Of a stretch of 64,000 nt of DNA, positions 1 to 10,706 are shown one piece after another. Made by a program: the position numbers and the translations under genes. A model generated the notes under the pieces. The model had not been told where the DNA came from. It searched no databases and saw only the letters and a program-made list of their open reading frames with translations. Positions within the stretch are counted from its first letter, which is position 1; each line of letters starts with the position of its first letter. The DNA is from Hysterium pulicare CBS 123377 (taxonomy: Eukaryota; Ascomycota; Dothideomycetes; Hysteriales; Hysteriaceae), in the NCBI GenBank assembly GCA_000467715.1, contig AJFK01000311.1:62001-126000 (forward strand), written 5' to 3'.

Positions 1-948
1 GGCCACCAGGCACCGCGGCGTTCAAGAGCAAGCCCCCGCATCTCGCCGTCATGTCATGGCTTGAAACAAGCTTGCGCGCGTGAAAAGGGATCAGCAGGCC
101 GCTGCAGCATCTCCTCCGCCGACGATCTGCCTGTCCATATGGTAAGAGTCGAGCAGAACACCCTGGGCCGGCCTGCAATCGGGGTGCATTGCCCATCACA
201 CCGCCGACGGGCAACAGGAAACGTCCGTCTCTCGACAGGGAGGCAGACAAGCCGGCCTCAGGCCTCGCAGATGCTGTGCGCCGAGCAACAAACAACAAAC
301 AACAAACAAGCAACATGACTGGATTCGTTTGGCCCGCCTGGTCGCTCCACGATCTGCGGCCTGAAGCGAAATCCACGTGTGGGTCCAGCGACAATGGACC
401 TTTCCGGCGGATCTGAAGCGGCTCCTGCCATTGGTTCGTGCGCTGGCTTAGACTTTGCGCTTGGCGGCTTGTCGTGGTGGTTGGGACTGAACCACAGCGG
501 ACACTCGCCTCGCTGCCTCGTACTGCAGCTCGTAGCTGAGTGCCGCGCAACTAAGCCTTGTCCCATCTCCTCAGCAGTCGCTAGTCTGGCTCTCAACCAT
601 CGCCGTCTTTTTGACATCTGGTCAATACAGCCACATGGTGCGTGCGACTTGATTGCCGACTCCTGACAATGACAAGATGCTGTGCAGAATCCAATTGCTG
701 TCCAGCCAGCCCCTGGTCGCTGGCCATGCCGCCACTATCAATGCACGTCACTCTCCCAGCTGTCTTGAACAAAACAAAACCTGGGATAATTAGCGACTGC
801 TTACTGGCAGGGTAATTGCGTTTCATGCTTCATATTCCTCAATCGCCGGCTTTCCCCCACCATTGTTGCCGTGTGCTATATTCCAATCCCCTCTCTGCGC
901 TCCCACTCGAGGTGCCTCCTTCGCCCGACTCTCCATTCATCCGCCAGA
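1..948. other. Intergenic, no supported gene
   Basis: No open frame here shows a recognisable domain, and the overlapping short frames on both strands lack convincing splice structure. The stretch at about 286-313 is a simple ACAAAC-type repeat. The last 150 bases are pyrimidine-rich and probably form the promoter and 5' leader of the methyltransferase-like gene that starts at 949. Confidence 0.6.
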
Positions 949-2903
949 ATGTTCACGGCCGATCTCTCCTGGACGGATCCTGCTACTGAGACCGTGGGAG
1001 CACGCAAGGAAAGAAAAGCCCGAGAGCGATCGAGTCCTTCCACCACCAGTCCTTCGGTGAAAAGCTCAGGTTCAGACTCCTCAGATCTATGGCAGCCATC
1101 ATGGAGCTCGAAGAGGTCGAAGACCAAGGGGAGCGCAAGCCGAGAGCAGAATTCAACAACAAAGTTCTCAAAATCTTTCTTTCGACCGCCCGATGTACCA
1201 CCAAAAGACTCCCCAGTGCTTCCACCTCGGTTTCCAGTACGGAAATATGCTGCGAAGACTTCAGCTACGGTGCCTTCTGCGGCACTGTCAGATTCCTCGA
1301 GTAATGGATTGCCAGAGCTAGAAGGTGACTTGTGGACTCGACGTTCCATTTCACGACCTAATTCAACCGGATCGCGTCACTCCAGTAGGTTTCATGGCTG
1401 ACAGAAAAGTATGGAACCAGAACTGATACCTGGTTTAGAAAGCAACTCCTCGGAATGGAAGCCTCCAGCCAATATTCAAGTCATTGATGAGGTTCATGAG
1501 GTGCAACAATTGAGTCCAAGGTCATTTGTTTCACGGACGACTCGTCGAAGTTCAGAGACAATCATCCCAGAAGGCTATCCTTGTGTTCTTACACCGGTAC
1601 CAGAGCAAGTCCAGGTTCACGGCCATGGCGAAAAGTAAGTAATTCAATGCGCACTATGCAGAGCGATTCCTGATGCTTCAAAGGGGCTCGTACTCGGTAG
1701 AGATCTCAGGATGCGTGGAATTGGAACGACTGGAGTTGGGAGGTAATCCAGAAGAAATCGAGTCTCCTAGCAATGATGGTGAAATCCCACCTGTCCTGGA
1801 TTGGAGGCCGCCGTCCACTTTTGGAGTCAATCTCTCAAATGAGCCAGACCAAGGAAACGGTGCATTGCTCTTTGCTGGAGGCGTTGACGCCTCAAACGAC
1901 AGCGAGGCAGAATTGACGCATTTCCAACGTTTCATCCGGCGAATGGAGAGCGCTGGGCCTAAACTGATTCTTGACCGCCTGAATGAAAAGTGGAATGATG
2001 ATAGTGGTGAGGAAGAGTCTGATGAAGAACTCAAGCTTGAAAAGCAATTATGGATCTTGACTGCATTTCAGATGCAGCGCCTGGATAAGGCTGCATACCC
2101 TTCGCAAGGCTGTCCCAGTCTGTTTATGCGCGTACCACGCTTGAACGGGCGAGGTAAAATTTTGGAACTGTACGGCAACATTGGTATGTTTTTCCAGTGT
2201 GATTGTGATTCGCTTAGTTGACTCCTATTCAGCTGAGGTGTACCAGCTCTCCGCAATGCAGCCGAAGGGAAATATACACTACCTCTCCACCAAATCACAA
2301 GAGGTCCTTCGCTTACCAGACAACGTGTCCTATCTGACCGTGCCGCATGCAGGGATCATACCGTTCCCATATGCGGCATCTTCGTTTAATCACATCAGGG
2401 CGTCTAGTCTACCCTCACTCATTCCATCCTCGAAGCTACCGCAAGTCTTCAAAGAGTGCTATAGACTGCTTGCCCCGGGCGGTATTCTAGAAATCCGGCT
2501 TATGGACGCGCTCTCGGACCGTCGAACAACTGGCCCAAAACTGCGCGCATGGATCGAGGACCGTCTTGCTTTGAATCTCGAGAAGTCATTCCATTGCTCA
2601 AGACCTTGCATGCTCGTTCCTTCTTGGGTGAATGATGCCGGGTTCCATCTATTGAATGATCAGCAGTCAAAAAGTACGCAGAGCTTGAGAATCCCATGTG
2701 CTTATGACGAGGAGAATGGCGGCGTCAACGGAGAGCTGTCCACTCTTGTTGGCAGAGCACTGTGGAAAGACATCTGGGGCGACTTCGTCGATGATGTGCC
2801 CGGGGAGCCGAGGTGGTGGTGGGAGGATGGAGAGGTGGTGAAAGAGTGCTTAGAACGCAAGACTTTCTTTGAGTGCGGAACGATCTTTGCGTTGAAGGAA
2901 TGA
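949..2903 (+). CDS. Methyltransferase-like protein with long disordered N-terminus
   Basis: Four exons are proposed: 949-1384, 1439-1634, 1684-2183 and 2233-2903, giving 600 aa. All three introns (54, 49, 49 nt) have GT..AG ends and keep the frame. Residues 1 to about 230 are Ser/Pro/Arg-rich and probably disordered. The C-terminal part contains ILELYGNI, HIRASSLPSLIP and YRLLAPGGILEIRLMDALSD. This resembles the central and late strands of a class I SAM-dependent methyltransferase (the LxPGGxLEIR strand is typical of type 11). The usual glycine-rich SAM loop (GxGxG) is degenerate here, so catalytic activity is uncertain. Substrate unknown. The start at 949 was chosen as the first ATG in frame after a pyrimidine-rich leader. 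Confidence 0.75.
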
Positions 2904-3425
2904 AGCGCCAATCATTATCCCCTTTCTTTTGTTTCTCAGTTAAATGGCGAAGCATGGATCTCGTGGCGTCTGTAAGGAATCTGGGTGAAAACTAGGGAGC
3001 GTGATGCTTCCTCCGGTGATAATACCCAGTGTAAATTCTAGTTAGGGCCAGTTCATTTGAAGATGAAAAGCGGGCATCCTTTGCGGATTCAGAGACGGGG
3101 CATGCGGCGAGAACAGAAGCATTGGGGCTCATGTGGCGCGTTGAATTAGCGCGTGCGTTGCTTGGCGCCGTGGACTTGGCACCTAATTTCCGTAGCTCCC
3201 TCACCTTTAAACCGTCACAGAGCCTACCACTCTACTCTGTCGCCACAAAACTCTCTGTCGCAAACTCTCCTCCTCACGCAGTGCTTCTGTCCAGCTTGCT
3301 CTCTGTTTGATGAAGGCTAATCATTCTTTGCGCTCAGATCATTAACCTAGCGTACCTAGAGCCAAGCTAGGCCTGACACCTGTGCATTGCTCATATTCAA
3401 ACTCGACAAGTTACACTCATTCGAA
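2904..3425. other. Intergenic, no gene seen
   Basis: This 522-bp stretch lies between two plus-strand genes. It should hold the 3' end of the methyltransferase-like gene and the promoter of CUS2. The CT-rich tract at about 3215-3310 is a plausible 5' leader. No repeat or other gene was recognised. Confidence 0.5.
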
Positions 3426-4887
3426 ATGGCTGGGGTTACTCCCTTTCCGCGCGATGTCAATGAGTTCGCCAATGATGAGAGGATTTCGCAATCTATGATT
3501 GACGGGAAGTGGCTTCTCATCGATGAGAACAACGTCGAGTGGGAGTATGACCTAGGCCTCGAGAAATGGGTCCAAACAGTAAGTACCAGGCATTGAATGT
3601 AACCGTGTCGCATCACGATAAGTACTTCAAGTACTTGACGGGAGCATATAAACTCAACATCTTGGATCGAATCTAATCACTCGTCATTTTCTTGGTTTGT
3701 AGCTAGATGAAGAGGATGTCGAACAGCAACAAGCAGCATATGCAGCCGCCCCGTCAAATCAAGTTCCTCAACCAAACTTGAAGCGTAAGAAGGACAGTGG
3801 CGGTTCAGATGATGTAAGTATATCTGAACGTATTTTAATACTATCTACAGGAGACTAACAAGTCTATAACCTTTTAGGAAGGCAAGAAAAAGACCAAGAA
3901 GGCCCAGAATGATAACCGCGCCATCTACGTTACCGGCATTCCGCTCGATGCGACTCTGGAAGAAATCGACGAGAAATTCTCCCGGTATGGTGGGGTAATC
4001 GCGGAGTCAGATAAGGGCGAGAAGCGCATCAAGATGTACTCAGATGAGAAGGGCGCATTCAAAGGGGACGCTCTCATCATCTTTTTCAGGAATGAATCTG
4101 TTCAGCAGGCTATCACGCTACTTGATGGAGATGAGTTTCGTCCCGGAGACAAGAATTCTGGACCTGTTCGCGTTACCGTCGCCGACATGTCGTACAAGAA
4201 ACAACGGGAGCCTCAACCTCAGGGACGTGTATCTGGGAAGGAGAAGCAAAAACGGATTCAGAACTTCCAAAAAATGAACCAGTACGTTGTTTCAAAATCT
4301 CAAAGCTCGGATTGGTACTTTTGCCAAGCTCAATTAAGGGGGGCTAATAACTTAACAGGAAGCTCTCCGAATGGGATGACGATGAACCCGCGGCTATTCC
4401 GACAAAAGTCACTAAGTGGGACAAAACTGTTGTGCTAAAGCATATGTTCACACTCGACGAACTGGAGGAGGATCCGGCCGCACTTCTAGACATCAAAGAG
4501 GAAGTACGCGAGGAGGCTGAAAAGTGCGGTGACGTGACAAAAGTCGAACTCTATGACAAAGAAGCAGAGGGCGTAATGTTTGTGAGATTCACCGAGGCCG
4601 ATGCCGCGAAACGATATGTTCAGGTAATATGATGTCCGGTTTACCTACAACATGAATGCTAACTATGTTAGGTAACGGACGGTCGCTGGTTCGATAAACG
4701 CAAGGTAGAGTCGTATGTTGCCGATGGCAAGCTGCGATTCAAGAAGAGCGCTACGAAAGCGGCGATGGATAGTGATGAGGAAGAAGAGGAGGCCAAACGC
4801 CTCGAGAGGTTTGGCGATTGGCTTGAGGGCAAGAACGGACCCAGCGATGGAGCCAATGGTGAGCCCAAAGCAAAGACCGAAGACTGA
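3426..4887 (+). CDS. CUS2: U2 snRNP-associated splicing factor CUS2/HTATSF1-like
   Basis: Five exons (3426-3578, 3703-3813, 3878-4281, 4359-4623, 4672-4887) encode 382 aa. The N-terminus has a short WLLIDENNVEWEYD segment, typical of this family, followed by a Lys-rich linker. A first RRM begins at about residue 100 (AIYVTGIPLDATLEEI with RNP-like strands). A second, acidic RRM-like domain starts near residue 235 and ends with the RWFDKRKVES stretch; the RWF motif is the signature of a U2AF-homology-motif (UHM) domain that binds a Trp-containing ligand in SF3b155. The tail is acidic and Lys-rich. Known family role: helps U2 snRNP refolding and prespliceosome assembly in the nucleus. All splice junctions keep the frame, so the model is firm. 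Confidence 0.9.
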
Positions 4888-5526
4888 TCAAATGCCTATC
4901 CTCGGCTCTGCGCGACTCACAATTGCACTATAATCATTGCACCGGGACTCCCGCCACTTCTTGGTTAAGGACACGGGCAATTGGGAATGGAATGAGAACC
5001 GGCTTTTGTAAAATATACCCAATGCATAGCGAAGCCGAGCATATCAACAAAATGGATAACGTAAATCAAGTCCCCTGCAAGATGTGCACGCTTAGTCATA
5101 CCAAGGTCATCATTGTATACAGATCTCTTTGACCTTGGTATCAAGCTTCAAAGGGCGTTGCCAACCTCGACGGCATGCTCCTTCATAGTCTAAAGTTAGA
5201 ACCTGACTTGTGGTGGGAGGTAAAAGGTAACAGATAGAGACTATATATTGTTGATTGCACCATTTTGGTTTTGTCAGAAGGCCTCGTCCCTTGCACTGGG
5301 ACTATAGCTTCCCCCGCGCTAAAAGCTATGTTCACGGAATGCTCTCTTCCGATGCAAACCTCAAACACAACGTCAAGCTCCGTGTCAATCACACCGACCC
5401 GACTCCTGCAATGAGGTTACCTACGATAATATAGCCTGTTGTCCTGTTCCTCCTGCTTCTACTCATCCTCCACACTCATCCATAATTATAGGTCAAGCTT
5501 CGGCAGTTCACTCAGGAACCTCGAGA
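4888..5526. other. Intergenic between CUS2 and TLC gene
   Basis: No gene recognised in this 639-bp stretch. It contains a perfect 12-bp inverted repeat (described separately) and, just before the next start codon, a CT-rich leader at about 5440-5520. Confidence 0.5.
5098..5141. repeat. Perfect 12-bp inverted repeat
   Basis: ATACCAAGGTCA at 5098-5109 is the exact reverse complement of 5130-5141, with a 20-bp spacer. It sits about 210 bp after the CUS2 stop codon. As RNA it could form a hairpin; as DNA it could be a two-fold binding site. Function unknown. Confidence 0.7.
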
Positions 5527-6555
5527 ATGCGGGATCCTATTCCTGCCCCCCCAGCGGTGGTCCAACTATTCACACCGCTGGCTGAAAAACTAGGTCTGGC
5601 CACACTTCCACTACACACTCACGAGGTTATTCTTGGATTCCTGTGGTATCATTTCATATTGTCGATCGCGTCGCCTGCCATATCCAAATTGATCGTGCCC
5701 AACGCCTACAGGAGTTTTAGTAAACGGACGCGATGTAACTGGGATATTCATGTGGTGTCCATGGTTCAAGCACTCTTCATCAATACTGCAGCGCTCTACG
5801 TGATACTCGCAGACTCGGAGCGGCACAGCATGGACTGGAAAGGGAGGTTGTGGGGATACACCGGCGCAAGTGGAATGGTGCAGGGTTTTGCAGCTGGCTA
5901 TTTCCTTTGGGACCTCCAGGTCAGCGCGATGCACCTAGACGTATCGGGGGCCAGCGCGCTGTTGCATGCTATTGGAGCATTGTTGGTCACCTGTATAGGC
6001 TTCGTGAGTAAAATGCAGCCACCATTTTAGTGTTCTTAAAGCGGGGATTCAAAAGCTAATTGGACATTTTATCCTCAGCGCCCCTTCGGAGTATACTACG
6101 GGCTTTCATTTGTTCTTTACGAGCTGTCAACTCCCTTTTTGAACATTCACTGGTTTCTCGACAAGCTTAACATGACGGGTTCACGAGTCCAACTCATCAA
6201 CGGCATACTCCTCATAGTGTCCTTCGGTCTGTGTCGTTTGGTGTGGGGAACCTATCAATCCGTTCTCATATATCAAGACATTTGGAAAGCATGGAGCTCG
6301 GCACCACAAATGTTCGGCGAGTCTAAGTGTGACTCAATTCCTAGAGGCAATACAAGCCAGATTGGCATGGATGGTAGTTGTGAACCGCAGATTTTGCCTA
6401 CTTGGTTGGTGGTCACTTATTTGGCAGGAAATACGGCTTTGAGCCTTTTGAACTTTTACTGGTTTAAGAAGATGATTGAAGCGGTCTTGAAGCGGTTTAA
6501 ATCGGCGGAAGCTAAATCCGCAGAACGCCGGGAGGAGATAAAGAAGGATCGATAA
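5527..6555 (+). CDS. TLC-domain (TRAM-LAG1-CLN8) multi-pass membrane protein
   Basis: Two exons, 5527-6003 and 6079-6555, with a 75-nt intron, give 317 aa. Several hydrophobic helices are visible, starting near residue 35 (VILGFLWYHFILSIASP) and continuing through the second exon. The stretch WDIHVVSMVQALFINTAALY and the later YELSTPFLNIHWFLDKL are typical of the TLC domain of the TMEM56/TLCD4 type rather than ceramide synthase; the ceramide-synthase double-histidine Lag1p motif is not evident. Expected location is the ER or another internal membrane, with a likely role in lipid sensing or handling. The Lys/Glu-rich C-terminal tail is cytosolic-like. Confidence 0.85.
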
Positions 6556-7049
6556 TCGAAAATATCAAGACAATATTACTCGCATGCAGGCATGTTACGA
6601 ACAAAATAGTAACGTTTGAACGCCATCAGTAGTCAACTTTGGTGTCTCCTCTTATAACCCAACCCAATTCCAGGCCCAGAATATCCATTCCAACCTCACT
6701 CGTTGTTCTCACGGGGAGTTTGACTGTTAGGCTCCCCCATGCTGCGTTCTGCAAATGCCTCGAGGAGCCGCTATATCCTATACACGAGTAAAAGTTTCTT
6801 TTTCGGGCTAGATTCAGGGCAACCTTAAGTCGATTACAGTTGATACTAGCCATGCGGGGCCCAGCCACTTTGTTCCGTAACGACGTCATCATCCGCCAAC
6901 CCTCCTTACGCGTGTAAGATTCCTCATTTGATAGCCATGGTACTAAGCTCAGAGTCTCATGAATACATAAATACTGGAGGCATCTTCCTATTGACAATCG
7001 CAAGACAAGCCCTTCAAAGTCAGGCAGGCCTATCACCAGTTTCTCTGCC
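6556..7049. other. Intergenic, no gene seen
   Basis: This 494-bp stretch separates the TLC-domain gene from the epoxide hydrolase. Short frames on the minus strand at 6626-7051 show no recognisable family and overlap the start region of the hydrolase. No repeat was noticed. Confidence 0.45.
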
Positions 7050-8380
7050 ATGGCAGCCTCACAATTCTTACGTCCTGTTCCTTCTCATCAACCCTTCAGT
7101 AAATTGCCTCAGACGGCAAAAGGCGGGCATGAACTTTGCCAAATAGATGTCTCACCAGATATCATCTCTGATCTCAGATATCTCGTCAAACTAGCAAGAC
7201 TAGGCCCCGTGACATTCGAAACCTCACAACGGGAAACCAATGAAGAGTATGGCTTAACCAGATCTTGGATCGAAGAAGCTCAAAAAGCGTGGACAGACGA
7301 CTCGATGTTCAATTGGTACTCTCTAAGTTCTCCATCAACTTACTGTTCCCTATACGCTGATCAATTTTCAGGTTGGAGATCCAATCCGAGATCAACTCCG
7401 TCCCTCATTTCACACAAACGATCGAGCATAATGGCGACTCTTATTCAATTCATTACGCTGCTCTCTTTTCCTCCTCGCCCAACGCAATCCCATTAGTCCT
7501 AATCCACGGCTGGCCCGGCTGTTTCCTCGAGTTCCTCCCCCTAATGAATCTCCTGCAAAGAAAATACACACCCGACGACCTCCCCTACCATATCATCGTG
7601 CCATCCATGCCAGGGTACACCTTCTCTACTGGTCCTCCACCCACGTCCTCCTTCACCGTTCTTGACACATGCCAAATCTTCCGGAAACTCATGCACTCTC
7701 TCGGATTCTCAAAAGAAAATCCCTACGTGGTTCAAGGTGGCGACATCGGCAGCCGCGTTGCAAGAGGACTTTCCGTCTTAGATGATGCTTGCTGTGCCGT
7801 GCATCTAAATTTCTGCTTCGACTTACCGATGAGAAACTTTCCTCTCCCGAAGGACCCCTCTACAAAATCCCTAGCCATCAAAGACACGTTCTTGAAGTCT
7901 GGTACTGGATACGCCTTGATGCATGCTACGCGTTCCAGCACCATCTCCCTTGTTCTTTCTTCTAGCCCTGTCGCCTTGCTCGCCTGGCTAGGCGAAAAAT
8001 ATATTACTTGGTCTGAGGAGCCACATCTCCCTTTGACCACGATCCTGACGTTCGTGACCATCTACTGGATCACCGATACGTTTCCAAGAAGTATCTACCC
8101 CTATCGTAATGACTTCGATCCCAAGGATGAGGTGCCCTGTCATGGTGGCAAGCAGTGGCACGTCCCGAGCGGTAAGGGCTTCGGGTTTAGTGCTTTTCCG
8201 GGCGAAATGTTGCCTGTGCCGAAGGATTGGGTTGAGAGAACAATGAAAGATGAGCCTGCCCAGTTGTGGTGGAAAGAACATGAGAGTGGCGGGCATTTTG
8301 CAGCACTTGAGAGGCCAGGGGATATGTTGGGGGATTTGGAGGAGTTTGTGGGTTATGTTAGGGAAGGAAGGCGGTGCTGA
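7050..8380 (+). CDS. Microsomal-type epoxide hydrolase (alpha/beta hydrolase)
   Basis: Two exons, 7050-7315 and 7372-8380 (56-nt intron), encode 424 aa, the usual length for the family. The N-terminal epoxide-hydrolase (EHN) segment at about residues 30-140 has SPDIISDLRYLVKLARL-like helices and FNW. The HGWPG oxyanion-hole motif starts at residue 134. The nucleophile Asp213 lies in QGGDIGS, and the catalytic His397 in SGGHFAALE. Reaction: hydrolysis of epoxides to vicinal diols through a covalent alkyl-enzyme intermediate. The protein has no obvious N-terminal membrane anchor, so it may be soluble, unlike mammalian EPHX1. Its neighbours do not point to a pathway. Confidence 0.92.
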
Positions 8381-8818
8381 TAGTTTGTAGAGAAGCTCAT
8401 AAACGTAGGGAAATTGAGGTTGGAATAGTCCTCAAACATTGCGCATATCTTCAACTTCCACTTAAATGCAACCAGAGCTTACCTTTTACCGATTAGTGGC
8501 GCGGAATTCAGTGAGAATATTCACCTATCATATAAATCTTGCCAGGAGAGTCGCCAGTGACCCACACTCGTGTAATAAAGAGTTGGAGTCTGGGATGAGC
8601 ATCAATATCGTGATGTCTTCTTGCTGTCAGGGTACATCGTTTGACCTTAGTTAGGTATTTCTAGAGGCGTGTCTAGCTTTTAGCGGACATTGAAAATGGT
8701 TGTTTATACAGCCTTCTGTTGTTGGATGCGCAGGAAATGTAAAGCCTAAATTACATGGATTACTAGACCACGTATGACTTACGCTGCTCACTTCCTTCAG
8801 AACCCATCAGGAAGGACT
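8381..8818. other. Intergenic between convergent genes
   Basis: The epoxide hydrolase and the dihydroorotate dehydrogenase converge here, so both 3' ends lie in this stretch. It also contains a partial copy of the roughly 210-bp MITE (given separately). No coding sequence was recognised. Confidence 0.5.
8667..8771 (+). mobile_element. Partial (5'-truncated) copy of the ~210-bp MITE family
   Basis: The sequence from CTAGAGGCGTGTCTAGC through GGATGCGCAGGAAATG to ATTACTAGACCACG aligns with the right half of the copies at 16871, 30050 and 33773. The left half, including the left terminal repeat and the GGATTCTGGGCTG block, is missing. It lies in the 3' flank shared by two convergent genes. Confidence 0.65.
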
Positions 8819-9937
8819 TCACTTATTGTTGGACAGACCGTTTCCGATCTCCTCGAAAACCTTAACACCCTTCCTACCTAGCGCCGTCCCTATCCCCACT
8901 GCAGCGGCACCCACAGCACGCATCCTTTTGAATCCCTCTACGTCCTCAACACCTCCTACTCCAATAATCTGGATGTGCTCTAACTCTTTATACCGAAACA
9001 GCATCCCCTTGATCGTGTACACATTTCCAAGCGCTAACGGATGCAGCGGTGCACCAGCCATACCACCAATCCCAGTTCCACTAGCCGAGTTTAGAGTGTG
9101 GTGGAGCACTTGTAGAGGAGGCTCGGACGCTGGAACTTCGGGTATTTGTCTAAGGAGCAGCGAGGAGCCGAGCGTGTTTGTTGCTGTGATGAATGAGATT
9201 GGGCAAGGCAGCTCCGTTGGTTCAACGTCGTTCGCCGAGGCAAGCAAAGCTTCAATCATGTTCATGTATTGATCGTGATAGGTGTATGGCGGGGTCTTGA
9301 TACCAATCGGAACGTGGATCTTGGCGTGTTCAGCTGAGGACGGCGCGGCATTTAATTGGGTGGCAACCTCAGATTTCAGCGCAGAGAGGTAGGAGAGGAG
9401 AGATTGCAAGTCGTAGGCTGGTGGTGGTTTATCGGGGATATTTGGGCATGATAGGTTGATCTCCATGGCTAGGACCATCCGAACATGCCTTTGGTGTGTG
9501 CTGATAAGGCGGTAGCATTCTATAACCTCCTCGACGGTGCCTGTGACGGAGATTATGAACGGTTTGGGACTGTTGTGGGGTACGGTCGGCGAAGCAGAAT
9601 TGGTTGGTTGCGGGGTGCTAGGAAGTCTGTCTGAGATTTCTTTGATGAAGCCCAAATACTCTTTCAAGGGTAGAGGACTGTATCCGAGCGTATTCAAGCT
9701 TCCCGTCTCGTCCGGACTCGATGCAGAAGGGTCTGGACTTGTAGCTCTGTGGGTTGAGGGGTTGAAGAAGGCGTACTGGTGGGTAGAGGGGTCGTGGGCA
9801 AAGCCATTGAGAAGAGAAGTCCGCGTTGATACAGCTCCGGTATGTGGACTATCATAGAGCTCGCGCAATTGCTCCAGAGTGGAGCACCAAGGGTTGGAGG
9901 AGTTGAGGAGGGCTGGATTGATCGCGAGGGGTTTCAT
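8819..9937 (-). CDS. Class-1A-like dihydroorotate dehydrogenase
   Basis: A single exon of 372 aa. It belongs to the DHODH (PF01180) FMN barrel family. The substrate-loop motif EINLSCPNIPDKP places Cys164 where class 1A enzymes (Lactococcus PyrDA, Saccharomyces Ura1) carry their catalytic base; class 2 mitochondrial enzymes have Ser there. Further motifs: KTPPYTYHDQY, the ATNTLGSS loop, GIGGMAGAPLHPLALG, and the FMN-phosphate site IIGVGGVEDVEGF. No mitochondrial presequence or membrane anchor is seen, so it should be cytosolic, passing electrons to fumarate if like Ura1. The N-terminal 30-85 segment is longer and more divergent than in Ura1, so the natural substrate could differ. Confidence 0.85.
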   Translation of the reverse strand: MKPLAINPALLNSSNPWCSTLEQLRELYDSPHTGAVSTRTSLLNGFAHDPSTHQYAFFNPSTHRATSPDPSASSPDETGSLNTLGYSPLPLKEYLGFIKEISDRLPSTPQPTNSASPTVPHNSPKPFIISVTGTVEEVIECYRLISTHQRHVRMVLAMEINLSCPNIPDKPPPAYDLQSLLSYLSALKSEVATQLNAAPSSAEHAKIHVPIGIKTPPYTYHDQYMNMIEALLASANDVEPTELPCPISFITATNTLGSSLLLRQIPEVPASEPPLQVLHHTLNSASGTGIGGMAGAPLHPLALGNVYTIKGMLFRYKELEHIQIIGVGGVEDVEGFKRMRAVGAAAVGIGTALGRKGVKVFEEIGNGLSNNK

Positions 9938-10706
9938 TGTGGGCCGCAGTACCTTTAAAGGATACTCCGTAATGTCTGTAAGTCAGTCGAGCTGAGACTG
10001 TGATAGTTGGTGAGTAGGTCAGAAGTCAGTTGAACATGGAGCGGCTGGAGTAGTGCGCAAAGCGGCATGAAACCTTATGAATCCGAGAACTTCACACGAT
10101 CGGGGATACGAAGAAGCGTGGAGACTAATGAGATAAAATGGTTATAGTGATAAGCTCGATGGGCATATCGCATTGGTGATGTTACCTTGACTGACACGTA
10201 CTACATCTGCTGGAAGTGCTTCCTCGGCATGGTGTGACGTGTTGATAGGGCTTATACTTACGTAAGCACTATGGTTACGGATTACCTAGGCTAGGTGCCT
10301 CATTACTCGTCGTACTGCGGACTTTCATGGCCGTATAAGCCTGGAAAGATCCTACTTCATATACTACTTTCCGCATGGTCTCAAGGATGGTAACTTGCTT
10401 TGACACTTTGTACCGAGCCTAGGTTGGCTTTGTAGGCGACTTCCCTTGAAAGCCATTCATGGATCGGTTTTCAAAATGTCTATATAGACTTGAAGCAACT
10501 GAGTTCGTGCGAATAGTTACGCTTATAGAATGGGGACTGTTTTTGAATACCAACATCGCCTTCATTATTATCTCGCTTTTGTCTATACACTCGACTCCTC
10601 TTCCCATAAGCCTTCTAATTTTTCGTACAGAGCTCTAGCGCTATTTAGATACCAATAGGTTTATTGCTTTTCTACCAACGCCAGAAAAGAAATACTCATC
10701 ATAAGA
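9938..10706. other. Intergenic; promoter of DHODH gene and repeat copy
   Basis: The first part should hold the promoter of the minus-strand DHODH gene. A dispersed repeat occupies about 10274-10440 (separate entry). A short minus-strand frame at 10419-10607 has no recognisable family and is not called. Confidence 0.45.
10274..10440 (+). repeat. Dispersed repeat B, copy 1 (possible MITE)
   Basis: The core CGTCGTACTGCGGACTTTCA through CAAGGATGGTAACTTGCTTTG to TGTACCGA closely matches 39315-39425 in the same orientation. The ends carry ACCTAGGCTAGGT on the left and its near reverse complement (ACCGAGCCTAGGT) on the right, which suggests short terminal inverted repeats. It has no coding capacity. 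Confidence 0.7.

Noticed and set aside
258-617. Minus-strand 119-codon frame rich in Arg and Ala
   Set aside because: Low-complexity, no domain, overlapped by other frames; reads as chance in GC-rich DNA.
871-1401. Upstream start codon for the methyltransferase-like gene
   Set aside because: The frame before 949 is pyrimidine-rich leader and lacks an ATG in frame; 949 is the first ATG.
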